A stretch of DNA of 64,000 bases from an uncultured Chitinophagaceae bacterium (GTDB lineage Bacteria > Bacteroidota > Bacteroidia > Chitinophagales > Chitinophagaceae), in contig CAISDV010000099.1 of NCBI GenBank assembly GCA_903884185.1, forward strand, positions 1 to 64,000. Direction: 5' to 3'. The notes beneath the pieces were generated by a model. That model was not told the origin of the DNA. It made no database searches and was given only the letters and a program-made list of their open reading frames with translations. The translations under genes and the position numbers were made by a program. Positions 45,738 through 54,027 of the stretch are shown here, one piece after another (the stretch's first letter is position 1; each line of letters opens with the position of its first letter).

Positions 45738-48053
45738 TCAAGCCTTGTCAACGATCCGCAACTTAGCATAGTTGAGCATGATCTTTTTTTCGCCGTTCAA
45801 TTCAAATTTGATCGTGGCAATAGGATTGTGTGCACTTCCTTCAATTTTTTCTACCAGCCCGAATCCAAATTTCTGGTGCTCTACTTTTTGGCCTGCTTCC
45901 AGCGCAGAAGTATCGCTTGCTTCAAATTCTTTGGAAGGCACATGCGCAACTATTTTTGAAGTGGGTGGTACAATAGGTAAGTACTCTGGCTTTTTTTCTC
46001 CCGATCCGCGACCTTCTGAACCGCGATGCAATCTTTCAAAAGCAGAACCTAAATTAAATGCGCCCTGGTTTCTTGCACCACCGCCGGCAAAACTTTTATC
46101 TAAATATTTTTCGGGCAGTTCTTCCAGGAAACGGCTGGGATCGTTCTGTACAAGTTGCCCAAAACGATAGCGTGCATTAGCATAGGTTAACCATAACCTT
46201 TGTTTGGCCCTGGTTACCGCCACATAGAATAATCTTCTCTCTTCTTCCAGCTCTTCGCGGGTATTGATCGACATAGCATTAGGAAATAGTGTTTCTTCAA
46301 TACCGCCTACAAATACTGCTGCAAATTCAAGCCCCTTTGCAGCGTGGATCGTCATCAGTTTTACAGAATCATTATCCCCTTTGTCATTATCTGCATCAGT
46401 TAATAGTGTGATCTGCTGCAAATAGCTTCCCAAACTTTTATCTCCCTGCTCCCCATCTTCATTCATGGGGCTTTCTGTCCATTCTTTTATTGAATTCAAT
46501 AACTCCTGAATGTTTTCATACCGCGCCAATCCTTCTGTTGTCTTATCATTAAAAAGTTCTTTTACAATATTGGTGTGCTTGCCTATTTGTACTGCTACAT
46601 CATAAGCATTCTTACTTGCAAGCATACTCTGGAAGTAACGGATCGTTGTCACAAAATCTTTCAACGCTTCCAGTGTGCCCGACTTAAACCCGAATTCCGC
46701 CGCACGCTGCAATACTTCATACACCGGTATATTTTGTTCATTGGCAATGGTCACCAATTTTTCGATCGTTGTTTTACCAATGCCGCGGGCGGGATAATTG
46801 ATGATACGTTTCAAAGCTTCTTCATCCTTTGTATTAACGATCAATCGCAGATAGGCAATGTAATCCCTGATCTCTTTGCGCTGGTAAAAACTGATCCCAC
46901 CATAAATTCTATATGGGATGCCCATCCTCCGCAGGCTTTCTTCAAAAGCACGGCTCTGTGCATTGGTGCGATATAAAATTGCAAAATCATTATTGTAATA
47001 GTGGTTACGGAGTTTTTGCTCCTTTATTGTATCGGCTACAAATTTCCCTTCTTCATTATCGGTTGCAGTTCTGATCACGTTTATCTTTTCCCCTTCCGCA
47101 TTTTCCGTCCATAGTTCTTTTGGTATCTGCCCTTTATTGTTTTTGATCACATCATTCGCCACGTTAAGAATACTTTGTGTACTGCGGTAATTCTGTTCCA
47201 GCTTTACCACTTTTACATCATCATAATCTTTCTGGAATCTCAAAATATTTTCGATCGTTGCACCACGGAAACTATAAATGCTTTGTGCATCATCTCCCAC
47301 CACGCAGATATTTTCATGCGCTGCGGCCAGAAGTTTTGTTATCTCATATTGTACTGCGTTGGTATCCTGGTACTCGTCTATCAGTATATATTTGAATTTA
47401 TGCTGAAACTTGTGCAGCGCTTCGGGAAAATCGCGCAGCAATTCAAACATCTTCAGCAACAGGTCATCAAAGTCCATTGCACCATTCTTAAAACATCTCG
47501 CGGCATACGCTGCATATACCTGTGCGATAGCGGGGCGATTAGATCTTGTGTCTTCCTGCTGGATATAATAATCATTGGCATATTCTGCCGGGCCGATCAA
47601 TGCATTTTTTGCAGATGAGATCCGGTTGTGCACGATATTGGGTTTATAATGCTTGTCATCCAGATCCAGTTCTTTGATCACTGCTTTCAAAACGCTTCGG
47701 CTATCGTCTGTATCGTAAATCGTGAAATTGGCGGGATAGCCCATGCGGTATGCTTCGCCGCGTAAAATTCTTGCAAATACACTATGAAATGTGCCGATGT
47801 ATAAATTACGTGCGTCCGTATTGCCAAGGATCTTTTCCACGCGCTCCTTCATTTCGGCCGCTGCTTTATTCGTAAATGTAAGCGCCAGTATATTGAATGC
47901 GTCTACATTATGTTCCGACATCAGGTGGGCAATACGTGTTGTGAGCACTTTGGTTTTTCCACTACCCGCACCAGCCACTATCATCAACGGCCCTTTCACA
48001 TGTAACACAGCTTCTTTCTGCTGTTCATTCAATCCCACTAAATAATCTTGCAT
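45738..48053 (-). CDS. pcrA: UvrD/PcrA-family DNA helicase
   Basis: 771 residues, superfamily 1A helicase. Walker A GAGSGKT at 28-34, DEYQDTN (motif II), QSIYSFRGA (III), NYRS (IV), TIHAAKGLEF (V) and VAVTRAKQRL (VI). The C-terminus has a Tudor-like segment (VEHQKFGFGLVEKI) as in PcrA, which binds RNA polymerase. Roles in repair and in removing RecA filaments. Followed by nfu at 113 bp. Confidence 0.95.
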   Translation of the reverse strand: MQDYLVGLNEQQKEAVLHVKGPLMIVAGAGSGKTKVLTTRIAHLMSEHNVDAFNILALTFTNKAAAEMKERVEKILGNTDARNLYIGTFHSVFARILRGEAYRMGYPANFTIYDTDDSRSVLKAVIKELDLDDKHYKPNIVHNRISSAKNALIGPAEYANDYYIQQEDTRSNRPAIAQVYAAYAARCFKNGAMDFDDLLLKMFELLRDFPEALHKFQHKFKYILIDEYQDTNAVQYEITKLLAAAHENICVVGDDAQSIYSFRGATIENILRFQKDYDDVKVVKLEQNYRSTQSILNVANDVIKNNKGQIPKELWTENAEGEKINVIRTATDNEEGKFVADTIKEQKLRNHYYNNDFAILYRTNAQSRAFEESLRRMGIPYRIYGGISFYQRKEIRDYIAYLRLIVNTKDEEALKRIINYPARGIGKTTIEKLVTIANEQNIPVYEVLQRAAEFGFKSGTLEALKDFVTTIRYFQSMLASKNAYDVAVQIGKHTNIVKELFNDKTTEGLARYENIQELLNSIKEWTESPMNEDGEQGDKSLGSYLQQITLLTDADNDKGDNDSVKLMTIHAAKGLEFAAVFVGGIEETLFPNAMSINTREELEEERRLFYVAVTRAKQRLWLTYANARYRFGQLVQNDPSRFLEELPEKYLDKSFAGGGARNQGAFNLGSAFERLHRGSEGRGSGEKKPEYLPIVPPTSKIVAHVPSKEFEASDTSALEAGQKVEHQKFGFGLVEKIEGSAHNPIATIKFELNGEKKIMLNYAKLRIVDKA

Positions 48054-48136
48054 GGGCGCAAGTTACGAAGGGAGGGTGCTGAAAAGTATAGTGGTTGAAA
48101 AGTTCATGAGGGTTTTATTTTACCCCGCTATCAACA

Positions 48137-49714
48137 TTAATTACCCCTTCTTTTCTTTCTTTCCAGGTATTTGTTATAAATGATCTCTCCCATTGGCTTC
48201 TGGGATAATTTGCTTTCCACCCAGGAGATCACATCCAGGTAAGCAAAAGAGCGCGTTTCAAAACGGCTATTTTCTACCTGCTTTATTTTTTGAAGGAATT
48301 TTTTTAATTCAGGCATCATTTTTTTCGTCGGCACATAAAAACTGTTTCTCAAAAATTTGAACATTTCCTCTTCTACTACTGTCAGGTTTTCCATCTTCGC
48401 CATAAAACGATATACTGATTTGATCAGCGACTCAATGATCTCGGCATTCCCCATTTCATAGTGTGCCATCAAGTGCATTAGTCGGGCATAACATTGAAGA
48501 TCGTTGCGCAGACCCACCTGGTCGTTGATGATCTTATGCAGGTAGTCGATACATTTTTCATAATTACCGCTACCAAAATACAGGCTGGCTATTTTATAGT
48601 TGAATACCAGGATTCGGTGCCTGTCGATATACATATCATATTCATCTAATTTTTTTTCGATAAAAGGGATCAGTAATAACCCTTCATTAAATGTTCCGGT
48701 CATCAAGTGCTTGTTGATCTTTGCGCTGTTGATATAAACAAACGTGTGTACGCGGAAATTATCGTGGTGGTTGGCAATATCTGATTTTCCAAATGCTTCG
48801 AATTTTTTCAGCACTGTATCGAATTTTTGGAAATTCCTCAGATCAAAATGTGCATTCAATAAATTATGCATGCCCTTGATATAATGCCCTGTTTCTACGC
48901 CGATCATTGCATCCTGCTGTTCATAAAGGTCTATCCACTTTTGGCTGTAGCGGTAATACATTAAAAAATCCTGCCTGATAAAAGCATACCATGTGTAGCT
49001 TTGATAGAGATATAGTCTCTCATAAAAGTCTGTCCGTTCATTGACGTTGGCCGGAAGGTTTTCCCTGAAGAATTGTTTTACACCTGTCTCATCTTTTTCA
49101 TTTCGCGCATGGCCGTTTTTAATATACCAACTGTATAACCGCAGGGCAAGGTTCGAAAGCTTAGTTACCATATCAATATGGTCGCTTATTTCCAGCGCTT
49201 CTGTTGAAAGGAGTTCGGCCCGGTCCTGCATGCTTCGTGTGATATGAAGTGTTTCGATCTTTTTTTCAAGGCTGATCACCTGTGCCAGGAAATTGAATTT
49301 ATAATTTGCTTTGGCCATTTCCCTTGCCCTTTCCAGTATTTTAAGACTTTGCAGCTTCAACCCTTTATTATAAAGTATCCGGGCATGGTCCAGTTGCTCA
49401 TTTAGCTGGAGCTCTACGCTCTCAGTGCTTTTTAATACCCGGAGGCTGGCAAGTAATTGCTTATATAAATGCGTTTTCAGGTTGGCCAACTGGGGCTTTT
49501 CAACTGAAGGCATTTTTTTAAGCAGCAATTTCTCGTCATATTCCTTCAGTTTATCAAGTGCATCAAAAAGCTGGATGATCTTGAGGTTCTCTTTTGCAGA
49601 ACTTCTTTTAATATAGAGCTTGAAATTCCTTTTTTCGGATTTTTCGAGGGTATGCACCAGTTGAAATAATGTATCGTTCAGGCGGTTGGGCATCATTAAC
49701 TGATTTTCATGCAA
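48137..49714 (-). CDS. Hypothetical helical-repeat protein
   Basis: 525 residues, almost fully alpha-helical and charged, with TPR-like pairs such as LQSLKILERAREMAKAN, NYEKCIDYLHKIINDQ and MEEMFKFLRNSF-type helices. Contains no signal peptide and no catalytic motif. An ATG at about 49696 is an alternative start. Probably a cytoplasmic protein-interaction scaffold, sometimes annotated as a hypothetical of Chitinophagaceae. Confidence 0.65.
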   Translation of the reverse strand: MHENQLMMPNRLNDTLFQLVHTLEKSEKRNFKLYIKRSSAKENLKIIQLFDALDKLKEYDEKLLLKKMPSVEKPQLANLKTHLYKQLLASLRVLKSTESVELQLNEQLDHARILYNKGLKLQSLKILERAREMAKANYKFNFLAQVISLEKKIETLHITRSMQDRAELLSTEALEISDHIDMVTKLSNLALRLYSWYIKNGHARNEKDETGVKQFFRENLPANVNERTDFYERLYLYQSYTWYAFIRQDFLMYYRYSQKWIDLYEQQDAMIGVETGHYIKGMHNLLNAHFDLRNFQKFDTVLKKFEAFGKSDIANHHDNFRVHTFVYINSAKINKHLMTGTFNEGLLLIPFIEKKLDEYDMYIDRHRILVFNYKIASLYFGSGNYEKCIDYLHKIINDQVGLRNDLQCYARLMHLMAHYEMGNAEIIESLIKSVYRFMAKMENLTVVEEEMFKFLRNSFYVPTKKMMPELKKFLQKIKQVENSRFETRSFAYLDVISWVESKLSQKPMGEIIYNKYLERKKRRGN

Positions 49715-50160
49715 TTCAGTGCTGTAAAGGGTTTTACTCGCTGGAATACAGTTTTAGCGTAATAAATCCGTAGTTAATTTGTTTTGAACAAGATTGAAAC
49801 ACGCCCTACATTCGTTTAGCAGGGTTGAGAATTCATACAGCAGGCAATCGTTAGAGAGAAATGGCAATTGTTAGAGGCCGAAATTCGAAAATCCTGAATC
49901 CGCCAAAGCAGACACTAGTACTAAGAATTTTCATATGGCAAGCAATCGTTAGAGGCCAGTCCGTTTCCACGGAAGGGCCCTTTTTTTGCAATCCGGTAAC
50001 GAATTTAACGGATATTCTCATTTTAACGAATTTTTTTCCCCGCTATTGCTTCCCGCCAGAAATTAACCCCAGAATACCCCGTATTAGAAATCGATTAGAT
50101 TTTGTCTATTTCCGCCGAATACTATAATGATGGCTGGCGATAACTCCTAATTTAGCCCGG
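49715..50160. other. 446-bp intergenic region with short direct repeats
   Basis: No convincing gene. It holds three copies of GCAATYGTTAGAG (near 49845, 49864 and 49942), the last two followed by GGCC, and near 50083-50100 two 11-bp-spaced copies of ATTAGA, the reverse complement of the motif repeated before the 74-residue and universal stress genes. It separates two divergent genes and should hold both promoters. Confidence 0.55.
50083..50100 (-). promoter_or_regulatory. Candidate autoregulatory operator of the response regulator
   Basis: ATTAGAA (50083) and ATTAGAT (50094) are 11 bp apart and are the reverse complements of the TTCTAAT-like motif found before the downstream genes. About 60 bp upstream of the response regulator ATG. 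Only two copies in AT-rich DNA, so the call is tentative. Confidence 0.3.
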
Positions 50161-50853
50161 ATGGACGAGCGAAAAATTTTAATAGTAGAAGACGAGGTCA
50201 AAATCGCTAAAGCGCTTCAGCTGGGGTTGAGCGAAAGTGGCTATTTAGTTGAATTAGCTTTTGATGGTATCATCGGAAAAAAATTATTTCTTTCACACAG
50301 CTACGACCTCGTTATACTCGATATCAATCTTCCTGGAATAAATGGATATGAGCTATGCACCGAGATCAGGAAGCGCGACCAGCACGTTCCCGTGATCATG
50401 CTTACTGCCATGAACACAACCGAAGACAAGATCGAAGGGTTCGATGCCGGTGCAGATGATTATATGATCAAGCCTTTTGAATTCAAAGAATTGCTGGTTC
50501 GCATTCGCGCGCTCTTAAAAAGAACACTTAACCAGCAATTGCCAACTGGAAATATTCTGCGAGTATCCGATCTTGAAATGAATCTAGACAGCAAAGAGGT
50601 AAAACGCGGCGATAAAAAAATACTCCTTACGGCAAAGGAGTTTCAGCTGTTAGAGTACTTTATGCGTAACAGGAACCGCGTAGTGTCTAGGGCTGATATT
50701 GCCGAATCGGTTTGGGGAATTGATTTTGATACACAAACCAATGTAATAGATGTTTATGTAAATTACCTTAGGAATAAAGTGGACAAGGGTTTTAGCGGAC
50801 GATTGATCCACACACAGGTGGGAATGGGTTACATGTTAAAAGAAGAAAGATGA
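50161..50853 (+). CDS. OmpR/PhoB-family response regulator
   Basis: 230 residues. Receiver domain with acidic pair in VEDE (residues 9-11), phosphoacceptor D54 in LVILDINLPG, and K in DDYMIKPFEF. C-terminal winged-helix DNA-binding domain: LTAKEFQLLEYFMRNRNRVVSR, DVYVNYLRNKVDKGF. Its TGA overlaps the kinase ATG by four bases. As a PhoB-type regulator it should bind direct repeats about 11 bp apart, which are present downstream. Confidence 0.93.
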   Translation: MDERKILIVEDEVKIAKALQLGLSESGYLVELAFDGIIGKKLFLSHSYDLVILDINLPGINGYELCTEIRKRDQHVPVIMLTAMNTTEDKIEGFDAGADDYMIKPFEFKELLVRIRALLKRTLNQQLPTGNILRVSDLEMNLDSKEVKRGDKKILLTAKEFQLLEYFMRNRNRVVSRADIAESVWGIDFDTQTNVIDVYVNYLRNKVDKGFSGRLIHTQVGMGYMLKEER

Positions 50854-52232
50854 AGATCAAATACCGGATCACCATCATATTTACGCTGATCGTATCAAGC
50901 ATACTTTTCCTTCTATGCTTTTCTGTTTACTATTTCTTTGACCTCAAGAGGGAGTCTGAATTCAAAAAAAGGCTCAAGAACCGAACACGGTTTACTATCA
51001 ATCTTTTGAAAAAAGTAGAGGGCATCAATAAAGACTTGCTTGGTAAGATCGATGCCTCCACTTATACGCTTGAATCAAAAAGTATTATTGTTTATGATCA
51101 GAACGACAAAGAAGAATATAGTTATACGGAAGAGGGTGCTATGCGTATTGAGGCAAATAAGACGATTTTAGAGAAGGCAAAGAAAAACGGAGATTATTAT
51201 TTTATTAAAGATGATCACGAGGCCGTAGCGGTGGCCTACACCGACAACCAAAATACCTTTGTAGTGGTTACCGCCGCTTACGACAAAGATGGATTTCAAA
51301 AATTGTCAATGCTGGCGCTTATCCTTTCTCTCAGCTGGGTAACGGGGGTTCTAATTACTTTTTTATCCGGCTTATTGTTTTCAATGCGGCTGGTTCTGCC
51401 AATCAGAAATATTATTAACGAGGTAAAGAAGATCTCCTCACAAAATCTTTCACGAAGGATAGATACTTATAAATCAAAAGATGAACTCGGAGAGCTGGCC
51501 TCTACTTTTAATGAATTGCTTACACGGCTACAGGAGTCGTTCGATATACAGGGAAGATTTATAGCCAATGCTTCTCATGAGCTTTCAACTCCACTTGCTT
51601 CCATTTCCAGTCAATTGGAGATCGCTTTGCAAAATGAACGCAGTACTGATGAATACAAGACCCTTATTTATTCTGTTTATGAAGATGTCCGCACGCTCAC
51701 TCAATTAACCAGGAGCTTGTTAGAGATCGCAAAGGCAAGTGGCACTACCGATGGAATTGAACTATCGCTTGTGAGGGTAGATGAATTACTTATGAAAATT
51801 CCCGCCGAGCTAAAAAAATCTGATGCCAGGTATAATGCGGAACTCCATTTCGATAGTTTCCCCGATGATGAAGACCGCTTGCTTGTATTCGGTAATGCCG
51901 ATCTATTATACAGTGCTATTAAAAATATTGTTATTAATGCCTGCAAATATTCCGAGGATCACCAGGCAAATGTTTCTCTGCATTTTTTAGAAGCTTCGGT
52001 TCAGATCAGGGTAGCAGACAATGGCCCCGGTATAAAAAAAGAAGAGTTGGAGCTTGTATTCCAGCCATTTTACAGAAGTAAGGATAATATTACTACACAG
52101 GGTTTTGGGTTGGGCCTTTCTTTAGCATCAACCATCATTAAACTTCATAAAGGAACCATCAAGCCTGTTGCCGGAAAGGGAACAGTTTTTGTTATTGAAT
52201 TTCCCATCGCACGCTTTTTTCACGTGCTGTAA
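50850..52232 (+). CDS. Sensor histidine kinase
   Basis: 460 residues. Two membrane helices (about 8-30 and 151-175) border a periplasmic sensor of about 120 residues. A HAMP linker is followed by the H-box with H243 (NASHELSTPLASI), N-box (NIVINACKYSED), and glycine-rich DNGPGIKKEE and GFGLGLSLA. Phosphorylates the overlapping response regulator. Sensed signal unknown; the sensor has no family I recognise. Confidence 0.93.
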   Translation: MKIKYRITIIFTLIVSSILFLLCFSVYYFFDLKRESEFKKRLKNRTRFTINLLKKVEGINKDLLGKIDASTYTLESKSIIVYDQNDKEEYSYTEEGAMRIEANKTILEKAKKNGDYYFIKDDHEAVAVAYTDNQNTFVVVTAAYDKDGFQKLSMLALILSLSWVTGVLITFLSGLLFSMRLVLPIRNIINEVKKISSQNLSRRIDTYKSKDELGELASTFNELLTRLQESFDIQGRFIANASHELSTPLASISSQLEIALQNERSTDEYKTLIYSVYEDVRTLTQLTRSLLEIAKASGTTDGIELSLVRVDELLMKIPAELKKSDARYNAELHFDSFPDDEDRLLVFGNADLLYSAIKNIVINACKYSEDHQANVSLHFLEASVQIRVADNGPGIKKEELELVFQPFYRSKDNITTQGFGLGLSLASTIIKLHKGTIKPVAGKGTVFVIEFPIARFFHVL

Positions 52233-52235
52233 TTT

Positions 52236-52279
52236 TTCTAATAATATTCTAATCTTACACTAACTCTCTTTTAATTCTG
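52236..52279 (+). promoter_or_regulatory. Four 11-bp-phased repeats before the 74-residue gene
   Basis: TTCTAAT (52236), TTCTAAT (52247), CACTAAC (52258) and TTTTAAT (52269) recur with an exact period of 11 bp, TAA being invariant. The same arrangement precedes the universal stress gene. It starts four bases after the kinase stop. Likely operator for the adjacent PhoB-type regulator. Confidence 0.6.
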
Positions 52280-52347
52280 CGGGTGGAATATTGCATTGCT
52301 GTTGCGATTACCATTAGCCTGGTAGTCATAAAAAATTCACAAAGAAC

Positions 52348-52572
52348 ATGGCCGCTTTTATCTTTTTTTTGATCAATTGTTTTTTGCCCCTATTCCTTTT
52401 TCTGCGTAAATGGGAGCCGGATGATTTTGTATCAAGGTCAGTTGCGTCTTCCTATAAAGCTGTTAAAAGATTTAGCCACCGGTTAAATCCCCGCGAAGGG
52501 AGAATAGTAGAAATGGACATTAACCCAAGGGCTTTCTTTACATCGCGGCGACAAAGGCCATGGAAAAAATAG
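52348..52572 (+). CDS. Small protein with N-terminal membrane helix
   Basis: 74 residues: a membrane helix or leader (FIFFLINCFLPLFLFL) followed by a basic soluble tail (SVASSYKAVKRFSHRL, TSRRQRPWKK). No family recognised. It has its own 11-bp-phased repeat array upstream and a strong terminator downstream, which support a real transcription unit controlled with the stress gene. Confidence 0.55.
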   Translation: MAAFIFFLINCFLPLFLFLRKWEPDDFVSRSVASSYKAVKRFSHRLNPREGRIVEMDINPRAFFTSRRQRPWKK

Positions 52573-52612
52573 TATTATATCCTCATGATAACCTCAGCAG
52601 GTTTGGTTTATC

Positions 52613-52640
52613 GCCACTCTTTTTTAAGAGTGGCCTTTTT
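52613..52640 (+). terminator. Terminator after the 74-residue gene
   Basis: GCCACTCTT and AAGAGTGGC form a perfect 9-bp stem followed by CTTTTT, 40 bp after the stop codon. Confidence 0.85.
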
Positions 52641-52651
52641 ATGCCAGCAAT

Positions 52652-52702
52652 TTCTAACCTGTTTTTAATGTTAGTTTAATTGATCGTTAATCACACGGTA
52701 AT
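52652..52702 (+). promoter_or_regulatory. Five 11-bp-phased repeats before the universal stress gene
   Basis: TTCTAAC (52652), TTTTAAT (52663), GTTTAAT (52674), CGTTAAT (52685) and CGGTAAT (52696), each exactly 11 bp from the last and all with TAA at positions 4-6. One helical turn apart on one DNA face, as in Pho-box type sites for OmpR/PhoB regulators. Confidence 0.65.
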
Positions 52703-52709
52703 AGGTTTG
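52680..52709 (+). promoter_or_regulatory. Bacteroidota-type promoter of the universal stress gene
   Basis: TTG at 52680-52682 and TAGGTTTG at 52702-52709 fit the -33/-7 consensus (TTTG and TAnnTTTG) with a 19-bp spacer. Transcription would begin at about the ATG (52715), implying a leaderless or nearly leaderless mRNA. Confidence 0.5.
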
Positions 52710-52714
52710 CTGGA

Positions 52715-53536
52715 ATGATCTTATTTAAAAACATCCTTATCCCGATAGATGGTTCTGATGATGCGGAAGTTGCTGTAAAAAAGGCTGTGGAACTATACGA
52801 ACCTTTTAAAACCCGGGTGCATCTTGTTTATATAATAAAAAGCCGGGTGCGTTTTTCCTTGTTTCAATCTTCCAGTGATCAATTACACAGAAAAGCAGAG
52901 ATTCTGCTTGGTGCTCTTCGTAAACTGATTTCGGAGAATGATGGTTGTGGTGTGACGAGCAGTGTAATGGAAGAAAGTAATCCTACTTATTCCCTCGGCT
53001 CGCATATTCTTAAACACGAAATTGACCTGATGATTATTTGCAGGAAAAAAAGAGTTGGATTTTTTTCATTCCAGGTAGACGAAGAGCGGATCGCAAAAAG
53101 AACCGGGTGCCCTGCGCTTACCATTACACCAGGATCCCTGCAACATCCTGTCAGGTCTATTCTGTTGCCTGTTGATTCTTTACTTCCTCAAAGAAAAATA
53201 CAACTGGCCCTTGCTTTTGCAAAAAAATATAATGCGAAAATCCATCTTGTAATAGCAATGAATCCGGGGAGTGCTAATGGCAGGGAATATATAGATGCTT
53301 TTTATATTGCCTATAAGATGCTGAAGGAATGTGGGCATACCCCACAATACAAGGTTTTACCGGGTATGGATTCTTTGCCTTCTTTACTGCATTATGCCGA
53401 AGATGTAAATGCGGGGATGATACTTTTGCAACCTGAAAAGAGGTCTTCGATCACTAGCCTGATTCACAAAAAGGTGAGTGGGCTTATATCCCCTTTATCT
53501 GCTCTGCAGGTATTAACCTTGCAACCGTACATATGA
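52715..53536 (+). CDS. Universal stress protein (two UspA domains)
   Basis: 273 residues: first UspA domain from ILIPIDGSDDAEVAVKKAV, second from SILLPVDSLLPQRKIQLAL. The typical ATP-binding loop G-x2-G-x9-G-S/T is not clear in either half, so nucleotide binding is doubtful. These proteins are induced by stress and starvation. Downstream of five phased repeats, so likely controlled by the neighbouring two-component system. Confidence 0.82.
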   Translation: MILFKNILIPIDGSDDAEVAVKKAVELYEPFKTRVHLVYIIKSRVRFSLFQSSSDQLHRKAEILLGALRKLISENDGCGVTSSVMEESNPTYSLGSHILKHEIDLMIICRKKRVGFFSFQVDEERIAKRTGCPALTITPGSLQHPVRSILLPVDSLLPQRKIQLALAFAKKYNAKIHLVIAMNPGSANGREYIDAFYIAYKMLKECGHTPQYKVLPGMDSLPSLLHYAEDVNAGMILLQPEKRSSITSLIHKKVSGLISPLSALQVLTLQPYI

Positions 53537-53588
53537 TCTTTCTTTAATAAAAAATATAGTTTTTAGGGGTCTAATAGTTCGTATTAGC

Positions 53589-53619
53589 AGCCGGTAGAGT
53601 CTTCTTCCGGCTTTTTTTA
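53589..53619 (+). terminator. Terminator of the universal stress gene
   Basis: AGCCGG and CCGGCT stem with a T7 run, about 50 bp after the stop. Confidence 0.75.
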
Positions 53620-53713
53620 TTCCAAGCGAAGGGAAAACAATAAAACAGCGTCAAATTACAGAACATGCCTTTGGCGTGTTCTAAAAACGTGGGGTTTTTA
53701 TAGTTTGCATGCG

Positions 53714-53740
53714 AACCAGGGGAAAACCCCTGGTTTTTAT
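53714..53740 (+). terminator. Second perfect hairpin with T-run
   Basis: AACCAGGGG and CCCCTGGTT form a perfect 9-bp stem with an AAAA loop and a T5 tail. It lies between the universal stress gene and the convergent tRNA gene; the region 53540-53760 holds no gene I can support. Confidence 0.65.
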
Positions 53741-53767
53741 TTTCTGTGAATTCCACGGCATCCGCAT

Positions 53768-53800
53768 AAAAAAGCCGGCAGTTAATGACTACCGGCTTTT
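53768..53800 (-). terminator. tRNA-Gln terminator
   Basis: AAAAAAGCCGG and CCGGCTTTT pair around a 14-base loop; on the minus strand the T-run follows, 8 bp after the tRNA 3' end. Confidence 0.8.
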
Positions 53801-53807
53801 AGTTTTC

Positions 53808-53881
53808 TGGTTACCCGACCTGGATTCGAACCAAGACAATCAGAACCAGAATCTGAAGTACTACCATTATACTATCGGGCA
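53808..53881 (-). tRNA. tRNA-Gln (anticodon CUG)
   Basis: Cloverleaf on the minus strand: acceptor TGCCCGA pairing with TCGGGTA (one G-U), D stem GTAT/GTAC, anticodon stem TCAGA/TCTGA with loop TTCTGGT (anticodon CTG), four-base variable loop, T arm CTTGG-TTCGAAT-CCAGG, discriminator A and encoded CCA. Reads CAG codons. Confidence 0.93.
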
Positions 53882-53890
53882 ATGGGGAGG

Positions 53891-53898
53891 CAAATTTA
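53891..53898 (-). promoter_or_regulatory. -7 box of the tRNA-Gln promoter
   Basis: On the minus strand TAAATTTG matches the Bacteroidota -7 consensus TAnnTTTG, nine bases before the tRNA 5' end. The -33 element is weak. Confidence 0.5.
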
Positions 53899-54027
53899 AA
53901 GTATTATCCCTTATCCCAGTAGCCCTTTGTAAAAAATATTGCCCTCCCCAAATAAGCAGCAAAACGTTCATGTATTTCTTTTTTCGCCTAAATCTTATAA
54001 TACTTATCTTTTCCAAAAAATCAAACT

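Noticed and set aside
49861-50127. 88-residue plus-strand ORF upstream of the response regulator
   Set aside because: It covers short direct repeats and probable promoter sequence; its composition is not protein-like.
53571-53756. 61-residue minus-strand ORF between the universal stress gene and tRNA-Gln
   Set aside because: It runs through two terminator hairpins and lacks protein-like composition or context.
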